Below, piece by piece: positions 8,213-18,104 of a stretch of DNA of 64,000 nt (within the stretch, counting starts at the first letter, position 1; each line of letters starts with the position of its first letter). The notes beneath the pieces were generated by a model. That model was not told the origin of the DNA. It saw only the letters and a program-made list of their open reading frames with translations, and did no database searches. The translations under genes and the position numbers were made by a program. The stretch is from Billgrantia tianxiuensis. GTDB taxonomy: Bacteria; Pseudomonadota; Gammaproteobacteria; Pseudomonadales; Halomonadaceae. Location: positions 2,046,001 through 2,110,000 of the forward strand of contig NZ_CP035042.1 in assembly GCF_009834345.1 (NCBI RefSeq), given 5' to 3'.

Positions 8213-9873
8213 CCGCAGGACTTTCTCATCCCGGCGCTCCGCCGTGCCCAGCAGCAGTTCGACGAGATGCGCCGATTGCTCCAGGCACTGTTCCTGCAGG
8301 CCGGCGCCGCGCGTCCAGCCGCCGGCGAACAGCAGCGGGCAACCCTCCTGGCCTTCGGCGCCCCGTCGGGCGGTGGCCTGATTGTAGCGCTCGATCTCCG
8401 CTTGCGCCTCCAGGCACTCGGCATCCAGCACGTTGTGCTTGAACAGGGTCCAGGCCTTGGATTCCAGGGCGCTGTCCAGCGGCGGTAGCCGGTCCCGATA
8501 GCCGCCCTCGCCGGGAGCGGCGGTCATCGGTACGGGCTCGTCCAGGGGAGGGGACTGCCGCTCGAGCATCTCGCTGCGGGGAATCCGGTTGAGATCGTCC
8601 ACCAGGGAGACAAAGTACTGCGGCAGGCCCGCCTGGTTGTAGGCGGGATTCTCCGCATCGTTCTGGTGGCGATTGGCCACGTAGTCGATGCGGTAGGGGA
8701 AGAAGGTGTCCTCGGGATTGCGCACCTCGATGTTGTAGGTGCGCCACAGGTTGCGATCGGGCGGCAGGCGGGCGGCGGCGGTGTGGCAGACGCCGAAGCT
8801 GCGGGTGTAGCGCACCTTGCCGAGGATGTGCCGCAGCTCCCGCTGGGTGTCGCTCAGGCCGTCGCCGAAGGTCAGCAGCGGCAGGGCGTCTTCGGCGTGG
8901 GTGGCCATGATCAGCATGTCGGCCTTCCAGCGGCGTTCGCCGGGGGCACGCTCCGCCAGCGTCACACCCTGGGGCGAGAGGCTGGCTTCCACCTCGATGC
9001 CGCGTAGGATCTCGACTCTTGGGCCCGGCGTATTGGGGTTGACGATATGGGCGGCCAGGGCCTCCAGCCAGTGCTGGGCGCCGTGCTCGAAGTAGCGGCG
9101 GTCCGGGGGCGAGCCGCCTTCCTGAATGCGGTAATACTCGAAGGGGGCCTGGAGCGGCATGCCGCCCGGGCCGCGATCGTCGGCGAAATACATGGCCGAG
9201 ATGCGCGGGTAGTAGATGCTGTGACGGATGCGCTCCAGCCGCGCCGGCAGCTCGGGATCGTGCCAGTCGATGTTGACCCTCAGCCGATCCGCCGTCGCGG
9301 CCAGCATGTCGGCGGGGGCGGCAGCGCAGGCGTCGAAGAAGTCGTCCACCGTATAGCGCGGCGTGATGCGCTGGCTCTCCACCAGGTCGATGGCACTGCG
9401 ATGAACCACGGCGATCAGCATCGCCAGCCGACCGCCCTCGAGCTGGTTCAGGTCGTGGGCCGGGTTGCTGACGCCGCGAAACAGGTCCCTGTCGTCGGTC
9501 AGGGCGATGCTTCCATCACGGCTGAAATAGCTCTCGGTATTCTCCAGCGGCTTCATGCGTTCCAGCTCGCCGATCTCGCTGAGTATCGTGCGCAGACGGT
9601 GGTAGGTGGCCAGGTTGACGTCATTGCCCCCAGGTCGGCCCAGCGACGATAGGGCGTTTCGGGCTTGCCAGGATGCCGCCGCACGCCCAGGTCGACCCAC
9701 ACCGTTTCGGCGTTGCCGCCCAGGCTGGCCTTGCGCTCGAAGAGAGTGACCTCGATCTGCCGGGCCATCTCGTGCCCCAGCTTCTGGCAGCCGAGTTTTT
9801 GCAGATAGTAGGCCAGCGACAGGCCGGAAACCCCGCCGCCAATGATGGCGATCCGCAGCGGTGCATGGTCCAT
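8135..9873 (-). CDS. FAD-dependent oxidoreductase, amine-oxidase-like (one-base frameshift)
   Basis: The N-terminus has the FAD-binding Rossmann motif IAIIGGGVSGLSLAYYL, followed by FERKASLGGNAETVWVD, the second glycine-rich element of the flavin amine oxidase/phytoene-desaturase-like superfamily. The rest includes YFSRDGSIALTDDRDLFRG and a late LLFAGGWTRGAGLQEQCLEQ, the C-terminal FAD contact that usually reads FAGxxxxxGxxExAxxSG. The substrate is not predictable. The start is ATG 9873, with GAGGGG seven bases upstream. The reading frame breaks at the C run 9627-9631; one extra base joins RRWADLGG to NDVNLATYH and gives about 579 residues. It is convergent with the STAND gene, and the 78-base overlap may mean the C-terminus is mis-assigned. 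Confidence 0.75.
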
Positions 9874-10279
9874 GATGAGGCCCCTCAGTTGTTGTTTTCC
9901 TAAGAATCCCTCAAGAGGATGTTGCGGCCAAGGGGCCCAGACGAGGTGATACCGAAGTGATCCGTTGCGCTTCGAGCGGCCGATTCGGCGTTCGTGGTGA
10001 TACCGAGGTGATTCCCAGCCCCTGAGCCAGCCAACTGGCTCAGGGGTTTTTCTTTTCTGCCGACTTCTTCCATGACTGTGTGCCTGCCGGGCCCAGATTC
10101 CGACGTGATTTTGCATCCCTGTAAGGCGTCGCTTAGGCTCAGTAGGCGAGCTACCGGAAAAGGACCGGAAGAGCGGCCATTCGCAATACCTGGGGGTGCC
10201 AGCAGGCCTATTCAACAGACCCGGATAAGGGCGGAGGGGCCATGAACCGCAGAATCTCTGGGGGACGGATGAGTCCGCG
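9874..10279. other. Intergenic region with direct repeat; possible small RNA
   Basis: No gene is visible in these 406 bases. They hold two imperfect copies of a 21-22 base direct repeat (GTGATACCGAAGTGAT and GTGATACCGAGGTGAT, at 9943-9963 and 9994-10015), followed at once by a strong intrinsic terminator on the plus strand. There is no plus-strand ORF in front of this terminator, so it could end a small RNA transcribed from about 9,900. The distal part, 10,058-10,279, is upstream sequence of the methyltransferase gene. Confidence 0.4.
10019..10057 (+). terminator. Intrinsic terminator
   Basis: A perfect 12-base-pair stem CCCCTGAGCCAG / CTGGCTCAGGGG with a four-base loop is followed by TTTTTCTTTTC. 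It is the strongest terminator in the window. No plus-strand gene precedes it. Confidence 0.85.
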
Positions 10280-10861
10280 ATGAGCGTCGTAAAGAACATT
10301 CTCATGCGCTCCTTTGGTCGCCCTACGGGCCTCTTGGGGAGAGTCGGCGGTATCATCATGGCTCGCATGAACCGGAGGATCGCCCAGCGGGTCATCGAGT
10401 TGCTCGATATCCAGCCGAGCGACAGAGTGCTTGAGGTTGGCTTCGGTCCAGGCGTTGGTATTCAACTCCTTGCCGACTGCGTTCCATCGGGAAGCGTCTC
10501 AGGCATCGATGCTTCGGCTGAGATGGTCAAGCAAGCAAAGGCGCGCAACGCGATGGGAGTTCGAACTGGCAGGATTGAGCTTCGGCAGCACTCGGTAGAA
10601 GACCTGCCTTACCAGCCCGCCAGTTTTGACAAGACGCTGGCGATCAATTCGCTGCAGACCTGGCCCGATGCTGCGGCAGGGCTGCGGGAGATACGACGTG
10701 TGATGAGGCCGGGGGGCGAAATTGCGCTTGGTTTCACACCCCATTCTGGGCAAGTGAAAGAGGGGCTGACAGAGGCGATCGTGGCTGCCGGCTTCACCGA
10801 TGCGCGGCTGGTGGAACTGGATGAGGGGTTCTGTGTGCTGGCGACAACGCCCGGCGATTAG
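10280..10861 (+). CDS. Class I SAM-dependent methyltransferase
   Basis: The 193-residue product has the Rossmann methyltransferase core. Motif I is VLEVGFGPGVGIQLLA (the E/DxGxGxG loop binding S-adenosylmethionine), with an acidic residue at the end of strand 2 in SGIDASAEMV. Motif II/III follows with FDKTLAINSLQTWPD and LREIRRVMRPGGEIAL (the post-motif LRPGG). It belongs to the Methyltransf_11/25-like small-molecule group. The methyl acceptor is unknown. No membrane segment is apparent, although residues 1-30 are mildly hydrophobic and basic. The GFA-family gene follows 53 bases downstream in the same direction, and the two may be cotranscribed. Confidence 0.8.
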   Translation: MSVVKNILMRSFGRPTGLLGRVGGIIMARMNRRIAQRVIELLDIQPSDRVLEVGFGPGVGIQLLADCVPSGSVSGIDASAEMVKQAKARNAMGVRTGRIELRQHSVEDLPYQPASFDKTLAINSLQTWPDAAAGLREIRRVMRPGGEIALGFTPHSGQVKEGLTEAIVAAGFTDARLVELDEGFCVLATTPGD

Positions 10862-10914
10862 AGCGCCGTTGCCGCCTGACCTCGCGATGCAAGCGCATTT
10901 CAGAGGAGTAAGAG

Positions 10915-11316
10915 ATGCTCAAGACTTACCGAGGTAGCTGCCACTGCGGCGCCGTTCGCTTCGAGGCGGATCTTGACCTCGCCCAAGGCTCCTTCCGCTG
11001 CAATTGCTCTATCTGTCGGCGAAATCGGTTCTGGGCCGCCGTGGCGAAAGAGGATGGGGTTCGTCTCGTGTCGGGAGAGGAGTTGCTCACCGAATACCGG
11101 TTTAACTCCAGGAAGAACCAGCACTTCTTTTGCAAAGTCTGCGGCGTCCGGCCATTCGGCGTTGGCAACGAGACGCCGATTGGGAAGATGTATGGGGTCA
11201 ACATCGGTTGCCTGGAAGGCGTTACCGAAGAAGAGTTATCCAGTATTCCGATTACCTATGTCGACGGCATGAACGACCAGTGGCAGCAGTCCCCTCGATT
11301 CTTTACGCATTTGTAG
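10915..11316 (+). CDS. GFA/CENP-V family zinc protein
   Basis: The 133-residue protein has the GFA-type zinc-binding pattern: GSCHCGAVRFE (first CxC), FRCNCSICRRN (CxCxxC) and FFCKVCGVRPFG (CxxC). The family is named for glutathione-dependent formaldehyde-activating enzyme, but most members, including this short form, have no proven substrate. It starts at ATG 10915 with GAGGAG about seven bases upstream. It is cytosolic. Confidence 0.85.
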   Translation: MLKTYRGSCHCGAVRFEADLDLAQGSFRCNCSICRRNRFWAAVAKEDGVRLVSGEELLTEYRFNSRKNQHFFCKVCGVRPFGVGNETPIGKMYGVNIGCLEGVTEEELSSIPITYVDGMNDQWQQSPRFFTHL

Positions 11317-11410
11317 GATGCTGCCGCTCCGCTATGGAAGCGCGTCTGCGTTGCTCGTTGGGTTTCACTAAGCACAGCGCCGGTGTGGTCGTTCGGTAGA
11401 GAGGGCTCGT

Positions 11411-11551
11411 ATTGGCAGCCGGTTTCGGCGAGCTCGTTCAGGTCGATACCGGTCTCTATGCCTATGTCCAGGCCGGCCGCTGAGCAAGGAGATGACGCCT
11501 TCACTGGCCACTTTGCCGGAGGCCCTCTTGGCGTAGGGACAGTCGCCGAGG
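11411..11551 (-). pseudogene. Fossil 3' fragment of HMG-CoA lyase gene (copy 1, decayed)
   Basis: On the minus strand this stretch matches the region near the 3' end of mvaB/liuE at 23,330-23,460, including the segment for [12 protein letters not shown], with many substitutions and small indels. It no longer codes. The rest of the 388-base gap between 11,317 and 11,704 has no recognisable gene. It shares specific bases with fragment 2 at 21,681 (for example GGTTTCGGCGAGC and GTTCAGGTCGATACCGG) that the intact gene lacks, so the two fragments are closer to each other than to the resident gene. Confidence 0.7.
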
Positions 11552-11704
11552 GGCTGTCCAGTCTCCTTTGTAAGCCATTTCCTACACCGTTATCAGCGAA
11601 GTGCCACAGATATGCGCGTATGTGGCTGGTAAGCTTTTCGCGCGAGGATTCCCGTTCGCTAATTAAACGATAACGGCAGCACCTATCAGACGCAGGGAGG
11701 CGTA

Positions 11705-14700
11705 ATGCGCAACGCTACCGGATGGCAATTCACCCTGGCCTTGGCCGGGGCCGAGGACCTGGCGGTCATTGAATTCACTCACAAGGAAGCGCTGTCCCAG
11801 CCCTTCGAACTGAGCGTGCGCTTCGCCAGCCGTGACGGCCGCCTCTCCGCCACCGATATCCTCGATCGCGAGGCCACCCTGACGATCTGGCAGGAGGGCG
11901 AGGTGCTGCGCCGCGTTCATGGCATCGTCAGCGAGTTCGCCCGTGGCGACCGCGGCCACCGCCACACCTTCTATCGGGTCGAGATCCGCCCCGCGCTGTG
12001 GCGCCTCTCGCTGCGGCAGAACTCGCGCATCTTCCAGGAGGTCTCGCCGCTCACGGTGCTCAACACCCTGTGCGACGAGCACGGCCTGACCGATCTCGCC
12101 TTCGCCGCCACCCGCGAACCCGAGTCTCGGGAGTACCTTACCCAGTACCGGGAAGACGATCTCGCCTTCGTCGAGCGCCTGGCCGCCGAAGAGGGGTTGT
12201 TCTACTTCCATGAGTTCTTCGAGGTCGGGGGTGAAGAGGGCGCTCACGCCGCCCACCGCCTGGTGTTCGCCGATGCGCCCCAGATCCTGACTCACCTCGG
12301 GCAGCGCACCTACCATAGCCGCGCCGGAGGCACGCCGCCGGCGCGTCATGTGCGCAAGCTGCACCAGCACGCCCGGGTTGCCCCGGCCTCGGCCACGCTC
12401 AAGGACTACTCGTTCAAGAACCCGGCCTACGGTCAGCTGCACGACCACGCCGCACGCGATCTTGAGGCGCACGGTCAGAGAAGCGACTACGAACACTACG
12501 ACTACCCCGGCCGCTACAAGCGCGATGCCTCCGGCCAGACCTTCACCCGCATCCGCCTCGAAGCGCTGCGCCGCAGCGCCAACACCGCCGACGCCGAGAG
12601 CGACCTGCCCGAGCTTGCCCCGGGCGTGCGCTTTGCGCTCACCGACCACGATCTCGACGAGCTCAACCGCGACTGGCAGGTGCTCGGCGTGGTCCACCAC
12701 GGCAAGCAGCCCCAGGCGCTGGAAGAGGACGGCTTCGTTCAGGGCAGCGAGCAAACCGATCAAAGTGATGGCCTGCAGGGTCGGGCAGGCTCGGAAGCCA
12801 TGACCAAGTACCATAACGAACTGGTCCTCATGCCCGCCGACCAGGCCTGGCGCCCCGAGCCCAATCCCCGGCCCCGGGTCGACGGCCCCCAGATCGCCTT
12901 CGTCGTCGGTCCCGAGGGCGAAGAGATCTATTGCGACGAGCACGGCCGGGTCAAGGTCCAGTTCCCCTGGGACCGCTATGCCGAACCCAACGAAACGGCC
13001 AGCGCCTGGCTGAGAGTGAGTCAGGACTGGGCCGGCGGCGGCTACGGCAGCCTGGCGATTCCCAGGATCGGCCATGAGGTCCTCGTCAGCTACCTGGAGG
13101 GCGATCCCGATCAGCCGTTGATCACCGGGCGGGTCTACAACGCCGTCAGCACGCCGCCCTACGTGTTGCCCGAGCACAAGACCCGTACCGTCATTCGCAC
13201 CCAGAGTCACCAGGGCGAAGGCTTCCAGGAACTGCGCTTCGAGGACGAAGCGGGCCAGGAGCAGATCTGGCTCCACGCCCAGAAGGACCTGGAGCTGCTG
13301 ACGAACAACGACCGCACCGAAGAGATCGGCCACGACAGCCACCTCACCGTGCACCATCACCGCATCAGCGAGATTCACGCCGACGACCACCTCACCGTGC
13401 GCGGCCAGCGACACCTCAAGGTCGATGGCGACGACCACCTCATCGTCGGTACTACGCGCCACGAAAAGACCGCCCGTGCCCAGCTCGTCGAGGCTGGCCA
13501 GGAAGTGCACCACCGGGCCGGCAGCAAGACCGTGATCGACGCCGGCGCCGAGATCACCCTCAAGGCCGGCGGCAGCTTCCTCAAGCTCGACCCCAGCGGC
13601 ATCACCATCGTCGGCGCCCAGGTCAAGATCAACTCCGGTGGCAGCCCCGGTTCGGGGAGCGGGCAGGGGGCGGCGGCGGCGCTGCTGCCGGGGGCCGCCA
13701 CGCCGGAAGCGAGCGAGGACGTGACGCTCAAATCGGTTGGGGCCGGGCTGTTTTCACAGCTAGGTAATTTGTTGGATCTCAGCAATCCCGCCATGCTCGA
13801 TGGGTTGGCCAACCGCTGCAGCACCTGCGAGCCTGCCGTGGGCAGTCCGGTCAATCCGCTGCTGGGCGCCAAGCTGCTGCCCGCGGAAACCGACTTCGCC
13901 TTGCCGGCACCGCGGCCCTTCGTGTTCTCGCGCGGCTATCTCTCCGCCAATGCCCGTATCGGCGTGCTGGGGCAGGGGTGGTCGGTACCCGGCGACGGCC
14001 TTTCGCTCACCCTGCGCGACGATGCCTGTGTGATTCACGATGCCCAGGGCCGCGACATCACCTTCGGCGCCTTGGCGCCGGGTCAGTCGCGCTATTCGCC
14101 CACCGAGCAGCTTTGGCTGCGGCGCGGTGGCGAGCCGAACGAGCTGGATGCGGGCAAGGATGGCGAAAACGTCCGCTGGCAGGCCTTGCCTGAAGCCCTG
14201 CGCCACGACCCGCAGACCATCGTGCTGAGCGATGCCGGTGGTCTCTACTACGTCTTCGCACCGACGCAGGAGGCATCGTCTACCTGGCGCCTCGCCCAGG
14301 AACTGGACCGCAACGGCTACGCCACCACCTACCGCTGGGAAGCCGAGCTGCTCGTCCAGGTCGAAGACAGCGCCGGGCGCCACTTCCACTTCGACTACGA
14401 ATCACTGCTGCCGGCGGGAGAGGGTGACAGCGGCCAGCGCCTCAGCGGCGTACGCCTGGTGCGTGAGGCCGATGGCAGCGCCCAGGACGACTGGCTGGTG
14501 CGCTATGCCTACAGCGAGGAAGGCGATCTGATCAGCGTGCGGCTGCGTCATGGCGAGGTCGTACGCGAATTCGAATGGCAGGACCACATACTCACGGCTC
14601 ACCGCGTGCCCGGCGGTATCGAAGCCCGCTACACCTGGGATCGCCATGTCCCGGAAGGCCGGGTAATTGCCCAGGAGGAGAGCGGTGGGCTGACGCGCAC

Positions 14701-17380
14701 CTACGCCTACCATCCGGATCACACCCTGGTGACCGACAGCCTCGGCCGCGAGGAGCGCTACCACTTCAGCGGCACTGGCCCCGGCCAGCGCTGGACGGCT
14801 CACACCCGTGCCGATGGCTCGGTCATCCAATACCGCTACGATCACGCCGGGCAGCGCATCGCCACCGTCGATCCGCTCGGCCGAGAGACCGCGCTCGAAC
14901 GCGATGAAAGCGGACAGGTCATCGCCCAGATAGGCCCTGATGGCAGCCGCTGGGCCATTACCCGCGACGCGCAAGGGCAGCCCATCGCCGTGGCTGGCCC
15001 GGAAAACCACCGCTGGCAGCTCGAGCGTGATGCCCGCGGCAACCTCATTCGTGTCACCGGCCCCGGGGGCACCACCATCTTCGCTTTCGAGAACGAAGCG
15101 CTGCCCGATCGTCCCACCGCCGTCACCGACGCCGGCGGTAGCACCCGCCGACTCGAATGGAACGCTCTGGGCCAGCTCGTTGCCGAGACCGACTGCTCCG
15201 CTCAGACCACCCGCTACGACTACGATAGCCGTGGCTACCTGCTGACCGTGACCAACGCTCTGGGTGAAACCACCCGCACCACCCACGACGAGATGGGCCG
15301 GCGCATCGCCACCCAACTGCCTGACGGCAGCCGCTGGCAGCATCACCACGACCTGCAGGGCCGGCTCGCTGAGCAAGAGGGACCGCAAGGCTACCGGCAG
15401 CAGTTCCACTACGACGCCCATGGTCGGCCCGTACTGCGAATCGACGCCGACGGCGGTCGCGAGCATTACGCCTACGACGAAGCTGGCCGACTCAGTGAAC
15501 TGACCCTGGCCAACGGCGCCGGCTACCGCTTCGAGTACGACGAGATGGATCGCCTCGTCAGCGAGACCGGCCCGGACGGCCGCGAGCAGCGCTACGCCTA
15601 CGACGCCGCTGGCCAACTGAGTACTCGCACCGAAGCCCACCGGCTTGGTCCCGACGGGCAGCCGCTCGCCGCTCACTACGAGTTCGATGCCAACGGTCGC
15701 CTGATCGCTCGCCATTTGCCCGCAACCGATTCGGCCCCGGCCAGCACCGAGCGCTATCAGTGGCGCGCCGACGGCCAGCTCAGCGGTGTCGTCAATCCTG
15801 AGAGCGAGGTCTTCTTCGCTTATGACACTGCCGGTCGTCCCATTGGCGAACGGCAGCGCCATCATGCCGATGGCGACATAGCCGCCTGGCAATGGCAGCA
15901 CCAGCAACGCCTGACCGCCACCGGCGCGCCCCAGGCTAGCCGCTACGGTGATCTGCCCGAACTCGCCTGGCATACCTACGGCAGCGGCCACCTGCACGGC
16001 CTCAGCGCCCCTGGCCTGGGCCTCGAAATCGCTCTCGAGCCTGATGCCCTGCACCGTGAAACCCAACGCCGCCTGAGCAGCGCCGACCAGCCCCAACCGC
16101 TGATTCTCGAACGTGGCTACACCGCACTTGGCCAACTGGATCACTTCAGCCTGCGTGGCCCCGGCAGCGCCAATGGCGAGCAGCACTACCGCTACGACGC
16201 CCTCGGCCGGCTCAGCTTCCGCAGCCAGGGAAGTGCCAGCCCGGTCATCGCCTATAGCTACGACGCGGCGGGGCGACTGATCGCCAGTCAGCACGGTGAC
16301 CGTGCCCACCGCTACCCGGTGGACGCTGCCGGCAACCGCCTCGAAGGCCAAGCCAGTGCTCAGCCCGACAACCGCCTGGCCCAGCTCGACGGTGCCCGCT
16401 ATCGTCACGACGGCGCCGGCAACCTGATCGAGCGCGAGACTTCCAATGGCGAACGGCTCAGCCTCGGCTACGACGGTGCCAACCGCCTGGTGCGGTTGAC
16501 CCGTACCAGCGCTCAGGGAGCGACCGAAGAAGCCCGCTACCGCTACGACGCCCTGGGGCGACGCATCAGCAAGACCGTCCATCACGCCAACGGCACCACC
16601 GCCACCACCCACTACGGCTGGGACGGCGATCGGCTCGTGCACGAAGCGAAAGAGCGCCACCAAACCACCGTGGTCTACGAGCCCGGCAGCTTCGTGCCCA
16701 TGCTCCGAATCGACCAGGCCGGTGATGGCGCAGCCAAGCAGATCAGTGCCTTCGTCACTGATGCCCTGGGCACACCCATGCAGCTCGTCACGCCCGGGGG
16801 CGACACCCTGTGGCAAGCCCAGCCGGACGACTGGGCCGCGGTCACCAACGAACAGGGCCGCACCGCCCAGCCCATCCGCTTCCAGGGGCAGTGGTACGAT
16901 GAAGAGAGTGGTCTGTACTACAATCGCCACCGCTACTACGACCCGCAGCAGGGCCGGTACATCAGCCAGGACCCGATTGGCCTAAAGGGTGGCAGGAACC
17001 TGTATGGTTATGTCAGCAACCCGACTGGGATGGTGGATCCGTTAGGGTTGTTTGGTAGGCCGGGGCCTATAGATCAGTCAGGTCGGCAAGGTCGAGTGGG
17101 GGCCCCAATTACTTCACAAGGCCCTGCTCCAAGATCTCCGCTTGAACGACTGACTAACACAGCATTAGGCAGCAGGGTGAAGACTGTTACTGGTGGAACG
17201 CTTAAGATTGATCCTGCTACTGGGGCATTCACTAAAACCAATCCCTATTTGTGGGGTTTTTTGGCAATATTTAAACCGAATGAGATAAGTGTTTTGCAAA
17301 CGCGAAACTATGATTCCAATGGGGATGGCTTGTCCGATGAGCACTATCAGATTGGGATGTGCGTCCCAGGGGTTAGGTAA
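11705..17380 (+). CDS. VgrG-Rhs fusion: type VI spike with polymorphic toxin tip
   Basis: The protein has 1,891 residues. Residues 1 to about 640 are a complete VgrG: an N-terminal FTLALAGAEDLAVIEFTHKE domain, the gp5-like OB fold around GRVKVQFPWDRY, and a C-terminal beta-helix with HLTVRGQRHLKV repeats. After a Gly/Ser linker comes an Rhs shell beginning NPLLGAKLLPAETDF, with many YD repeats, closing at the core motif DPIGLKGGRNLYGYVSNPTG and DPLGL near residue 1,780. The last 107 residues are the variable tip, AT-rich and of no family I recognise. VgrG trimers cap the type VI tube, so the fusion should deliver its own tip. No PAAR domain or adaptor gene is seen. The immunity candidate starts directly at the stop codon. 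Confidence 0.9.
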   Translation: MRNATGWQFTLALAGAEDLAVIEFTHKEALSQPFELSVRFASRDGRLSATDILDREATLTIWQEGEVLRRVHGIVSEFARGDRGHRHTFYRVEIRPALWRLSLRQNSRIFQEVSPLTVLNTLCDEHGLTDLAFAATREPESREYLTQYREDDLAFVERLAAEEGLFYFHEFFEVGGEEGAHAAHRLVFADAPQILTHLGQRTYHSRAGGTPPARHVRKLHQHARVAPASATLKDYSFKNPAYGQLHDHAARDLEAHGQRSDYEHYDYPGRYKRDASGQTFTRIRLEALRRSANTADAESDLPELAPGVRFALTDHDLDELNRDWQVLGVVHHGKQPQALEEDGFVQGSEQTDQSDGLQGRAGSEAMTKYHNELVLMPADQAWRPEPNPRPRVDGPQIAFVVGPEGEEIYCDEHGRVKVQFPWDRYAEPNETASAWLRVSQDWAGGGYGSLAIPRIGHEVLVSYLEGDPDQPLITGRVYNAVSTPPYVLPEHKTRTVIRTQSHQGEGFQELRFEDEAGQEQIWLHAQKDLELLTNNDRTEEIGHDSHLTVHHHRISEIHADDHLTVRGQRHLKVDGDDHLIVGTTRHEKTARAQLVEAGQEVHHRAGSKTVIDAGAEITLKAGGSFLKLDPSGITIVGAQVKINSGGSPGSGSGQGAAAALLPGAATPEASEDVTLKSVGAGLFSQLGNLLDLSNPAMLDGLANRCSTCEPAVGSPVNPLLGAKLLPAETDFALPAPRPFVFSRGYLSANARIGVLGQGWSVPGDGLSLTLRDDACVIHDAQGRDITFGALAPGQSRYSPTEQLWLRRGGEPNELDAGKDGENVRWQALPEALRHDPQTIVLSDAGGLYYVFAPTQEASSTWRLAQELDRNGYATTYRWEAELLVQVEDSAGRHFHFDYESLLPAGEGDSGQRLSGVRLVREADGSAQDDWLVRYAYSEEGDLISVRLRHGEVVREFEWQDHILTAHRVPGGIEARYTWDRHVPEGRVIAQEESGGLTRTYAYHPDHTLVTDSLGREERYHFSGTGPGQRWTAHTRADGSVIQYRYDHAGQRIATVDPLGRETALERDESGQVIAQIGPDGSRWAITRDAQGQPIAVAGPENHRWQLERDARGNLIRVTGPGGTTIFAFENEALPDRPTAVTDAGGSTRRLEWNALGQLVAETDCSAQTTRYDYDSRGYLLTVTNALGETTRTTHDEMGRRIATQLPDGSRWQHHHDLQGRLAEQEGPQGYRQQFHYDAHGRPVLRIDADGGREHYAYDEAGRLSELTLANGAGYRFEYDEMDRLVSETGPDGREQRYAYDAAGQLSTRTEAHRLGPDGQPLAAHYEFDANGRLIARHLPATDSAPASTERYQWRADGQLSGVVNPESEVFFAYDTAGRPIGERQRHHADGDIAAWQWQHQQRLTATGAPQASRYGDLPELAWHTYGSGHLHGLSAPGLGLEIALEPDALHRETQRRLSSADQPQPLILERGYTALGQLDHFSLRGPGSANGEQHYRYDALGRLSFRSQGSASPVIAYSYDAAGRLIASQHGDRAHRYPVDAAGNRLEGQASAQPDNRLAQLDGARYRHDGAGNLIERETSNGERLSLGYDGANRLVRLTRTSAQGATEEARYRYDALGRRISKTVHHANGTTATTHYGWDGDRLVHEAKERHQTTVVYEPGSFVPMLRIDQAGDGAAKQISAFVTDALGTPMQLVTPGGDTLWQAQPDDWAAVTNEQGRTAQPIRFQGQWYDEESGLYYNRHRYYDPQQGRYISQDPIGLKGGRNLYGYVSNPTGMVDPLGLFGRPGPIDQSGRQGRVGAPITSQGPAPRSPLERLTNTALGSRVKTVTGGTLKIDPATGAFTKTNPYLWGFLAIFKPNEISVLQTRNYDSNGDGLSDEHYQIGMCVPGVR
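15938..17054 (+). repeat. Rhs core direct repeat, copy 1
   Basis: The 3' part of the Rhs core is duplicated almost identically at about 19,420-20,540, with only scattered differences. Homology stops exactly after the DPLGL codons in both copies, where the tips diverge. The repeat is long enough for homologous recombination that would exchange the tips. Confidence 0.9.
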
Positions 17381-17665
17381 ATGAGATCAAGTAAGAAATA
17401 TTGGGAGAGGCACTGGATTGAGGCTCTTGTGATGCTTCCTTCTTATCTGCTTCTTGCTATTATTATTTCCAAGCTCAATCTTTTATTGTGGATTGTGGTG
17501 ATCTTTTTTGCGCAATATGTGCTTAGAGGAGCTTACAGCTATGTTGTTGTAGAGCGAAAATTTTTAGAGGGTCGGGCGACTCGAATGCAAAGCTCGATAA
17601 TTTTTTTCTTCTCTCAGTTGCTCGTGTTATGTGTTGGAATTTTTGTAGTTAGTTTTAGGCCTTGA
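17381..17665 (+). CDS. Candidate immunity protein to the Rhs tip (membrane)
   Basis: The 94-residue product has about three hydrophobic segments (around residues 15-34, 36-53 and 72-90), so it is an integral inner-membrane protein. Its ATG follows the toxin stop codon directly, the spacing expected of a toxin-immunity pair. It is AT-rich like the tip. A membrane-embedded immunity protein suggests a tip that attacks the membrane or acts from the periplasm. I recognise no family for either partner; pairing is by position only. Confidence 0.6.
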   Translation: MRSSKKYWERHWIEALVMLPSYLLLAIIISKLNLLLWIVVIFFAQYVLRGAYSYVVVERKFLEGRATRMQSSIIFFFSQLLVLCVGIFVVSFRP

Positions 17666-18104
17666 GCGTTGGGTTCGTAGTGACTACGGCACTGAGTGAA
17701 TGCGAATACTATTAGTCAGGGGAAGACGCTTTGTTCCTCCCTTGGCGGTAGCGTGACTGAAACAGGGGCCGTTGGTTGTAATATGTTTCTCGCTCAAGTT
17801 GATGACGTTTCCAATGGAACGTCTTTGAACGTCTTTGAACGTCTTGGGCCGACTGTCAGGCAAATACCGTCACACTTCAGAAGGGGGAATTAAATAATGC
17901 CTGGGCGTAGCGTTAGGGGAGCATCTTTGGCTGGCGCGGTGTGGGCAATGAAGGCCGCAGCGGCATGAGGAAAGCCAGCTCCTTCTGCTATGGCCCCGCT
18001 GTTTACCGGCTCGGGGCCGTGACTTCTATACAGCTGCAAAAGCTTGGTGGACTTCATGACGCACAGCGATAGGGCTCGTCAACACTGCTACCAAGGAATG
18101 TGAA
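17666..18104. other. Gap with degraded toxin-locus sequence
   Basis: A possible short reading frame occupies 17,696-17,893 (65 residues; no family, poor start). The segment CTTGGCGGTAGCGTG near 17,740 resembles CCTGGCGGTAGCGTG near 19,400, just before the orphan Rhs core, which suggests that both are scars of the same older junction. A GGCCCCG/CGGGGCC hairpin lies at 17,992-18,018 without a T run. The remainder looks like eroded toxin-locus DNA. Confidence 0.35.
17818..17845 (+). repeat. Short tandem repeat (10-base unit)
   Basis: The unit AACGTCTTTG occurs twice and is followed by a third, partial copy AACGTCTT. It sits in the toxin-locus gap and may be a slippage site. Confidence 0.8.

Noticed and set aside
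14402..16930. 842-codon open frame on the minus strand inside the VgrG-Rhs gene
   Set aside because: It is a shadow of the repetitive GC-rich Rhs coding sequence; a similar one appears opposite the orphan Rhs copy. No domain and no start signal.
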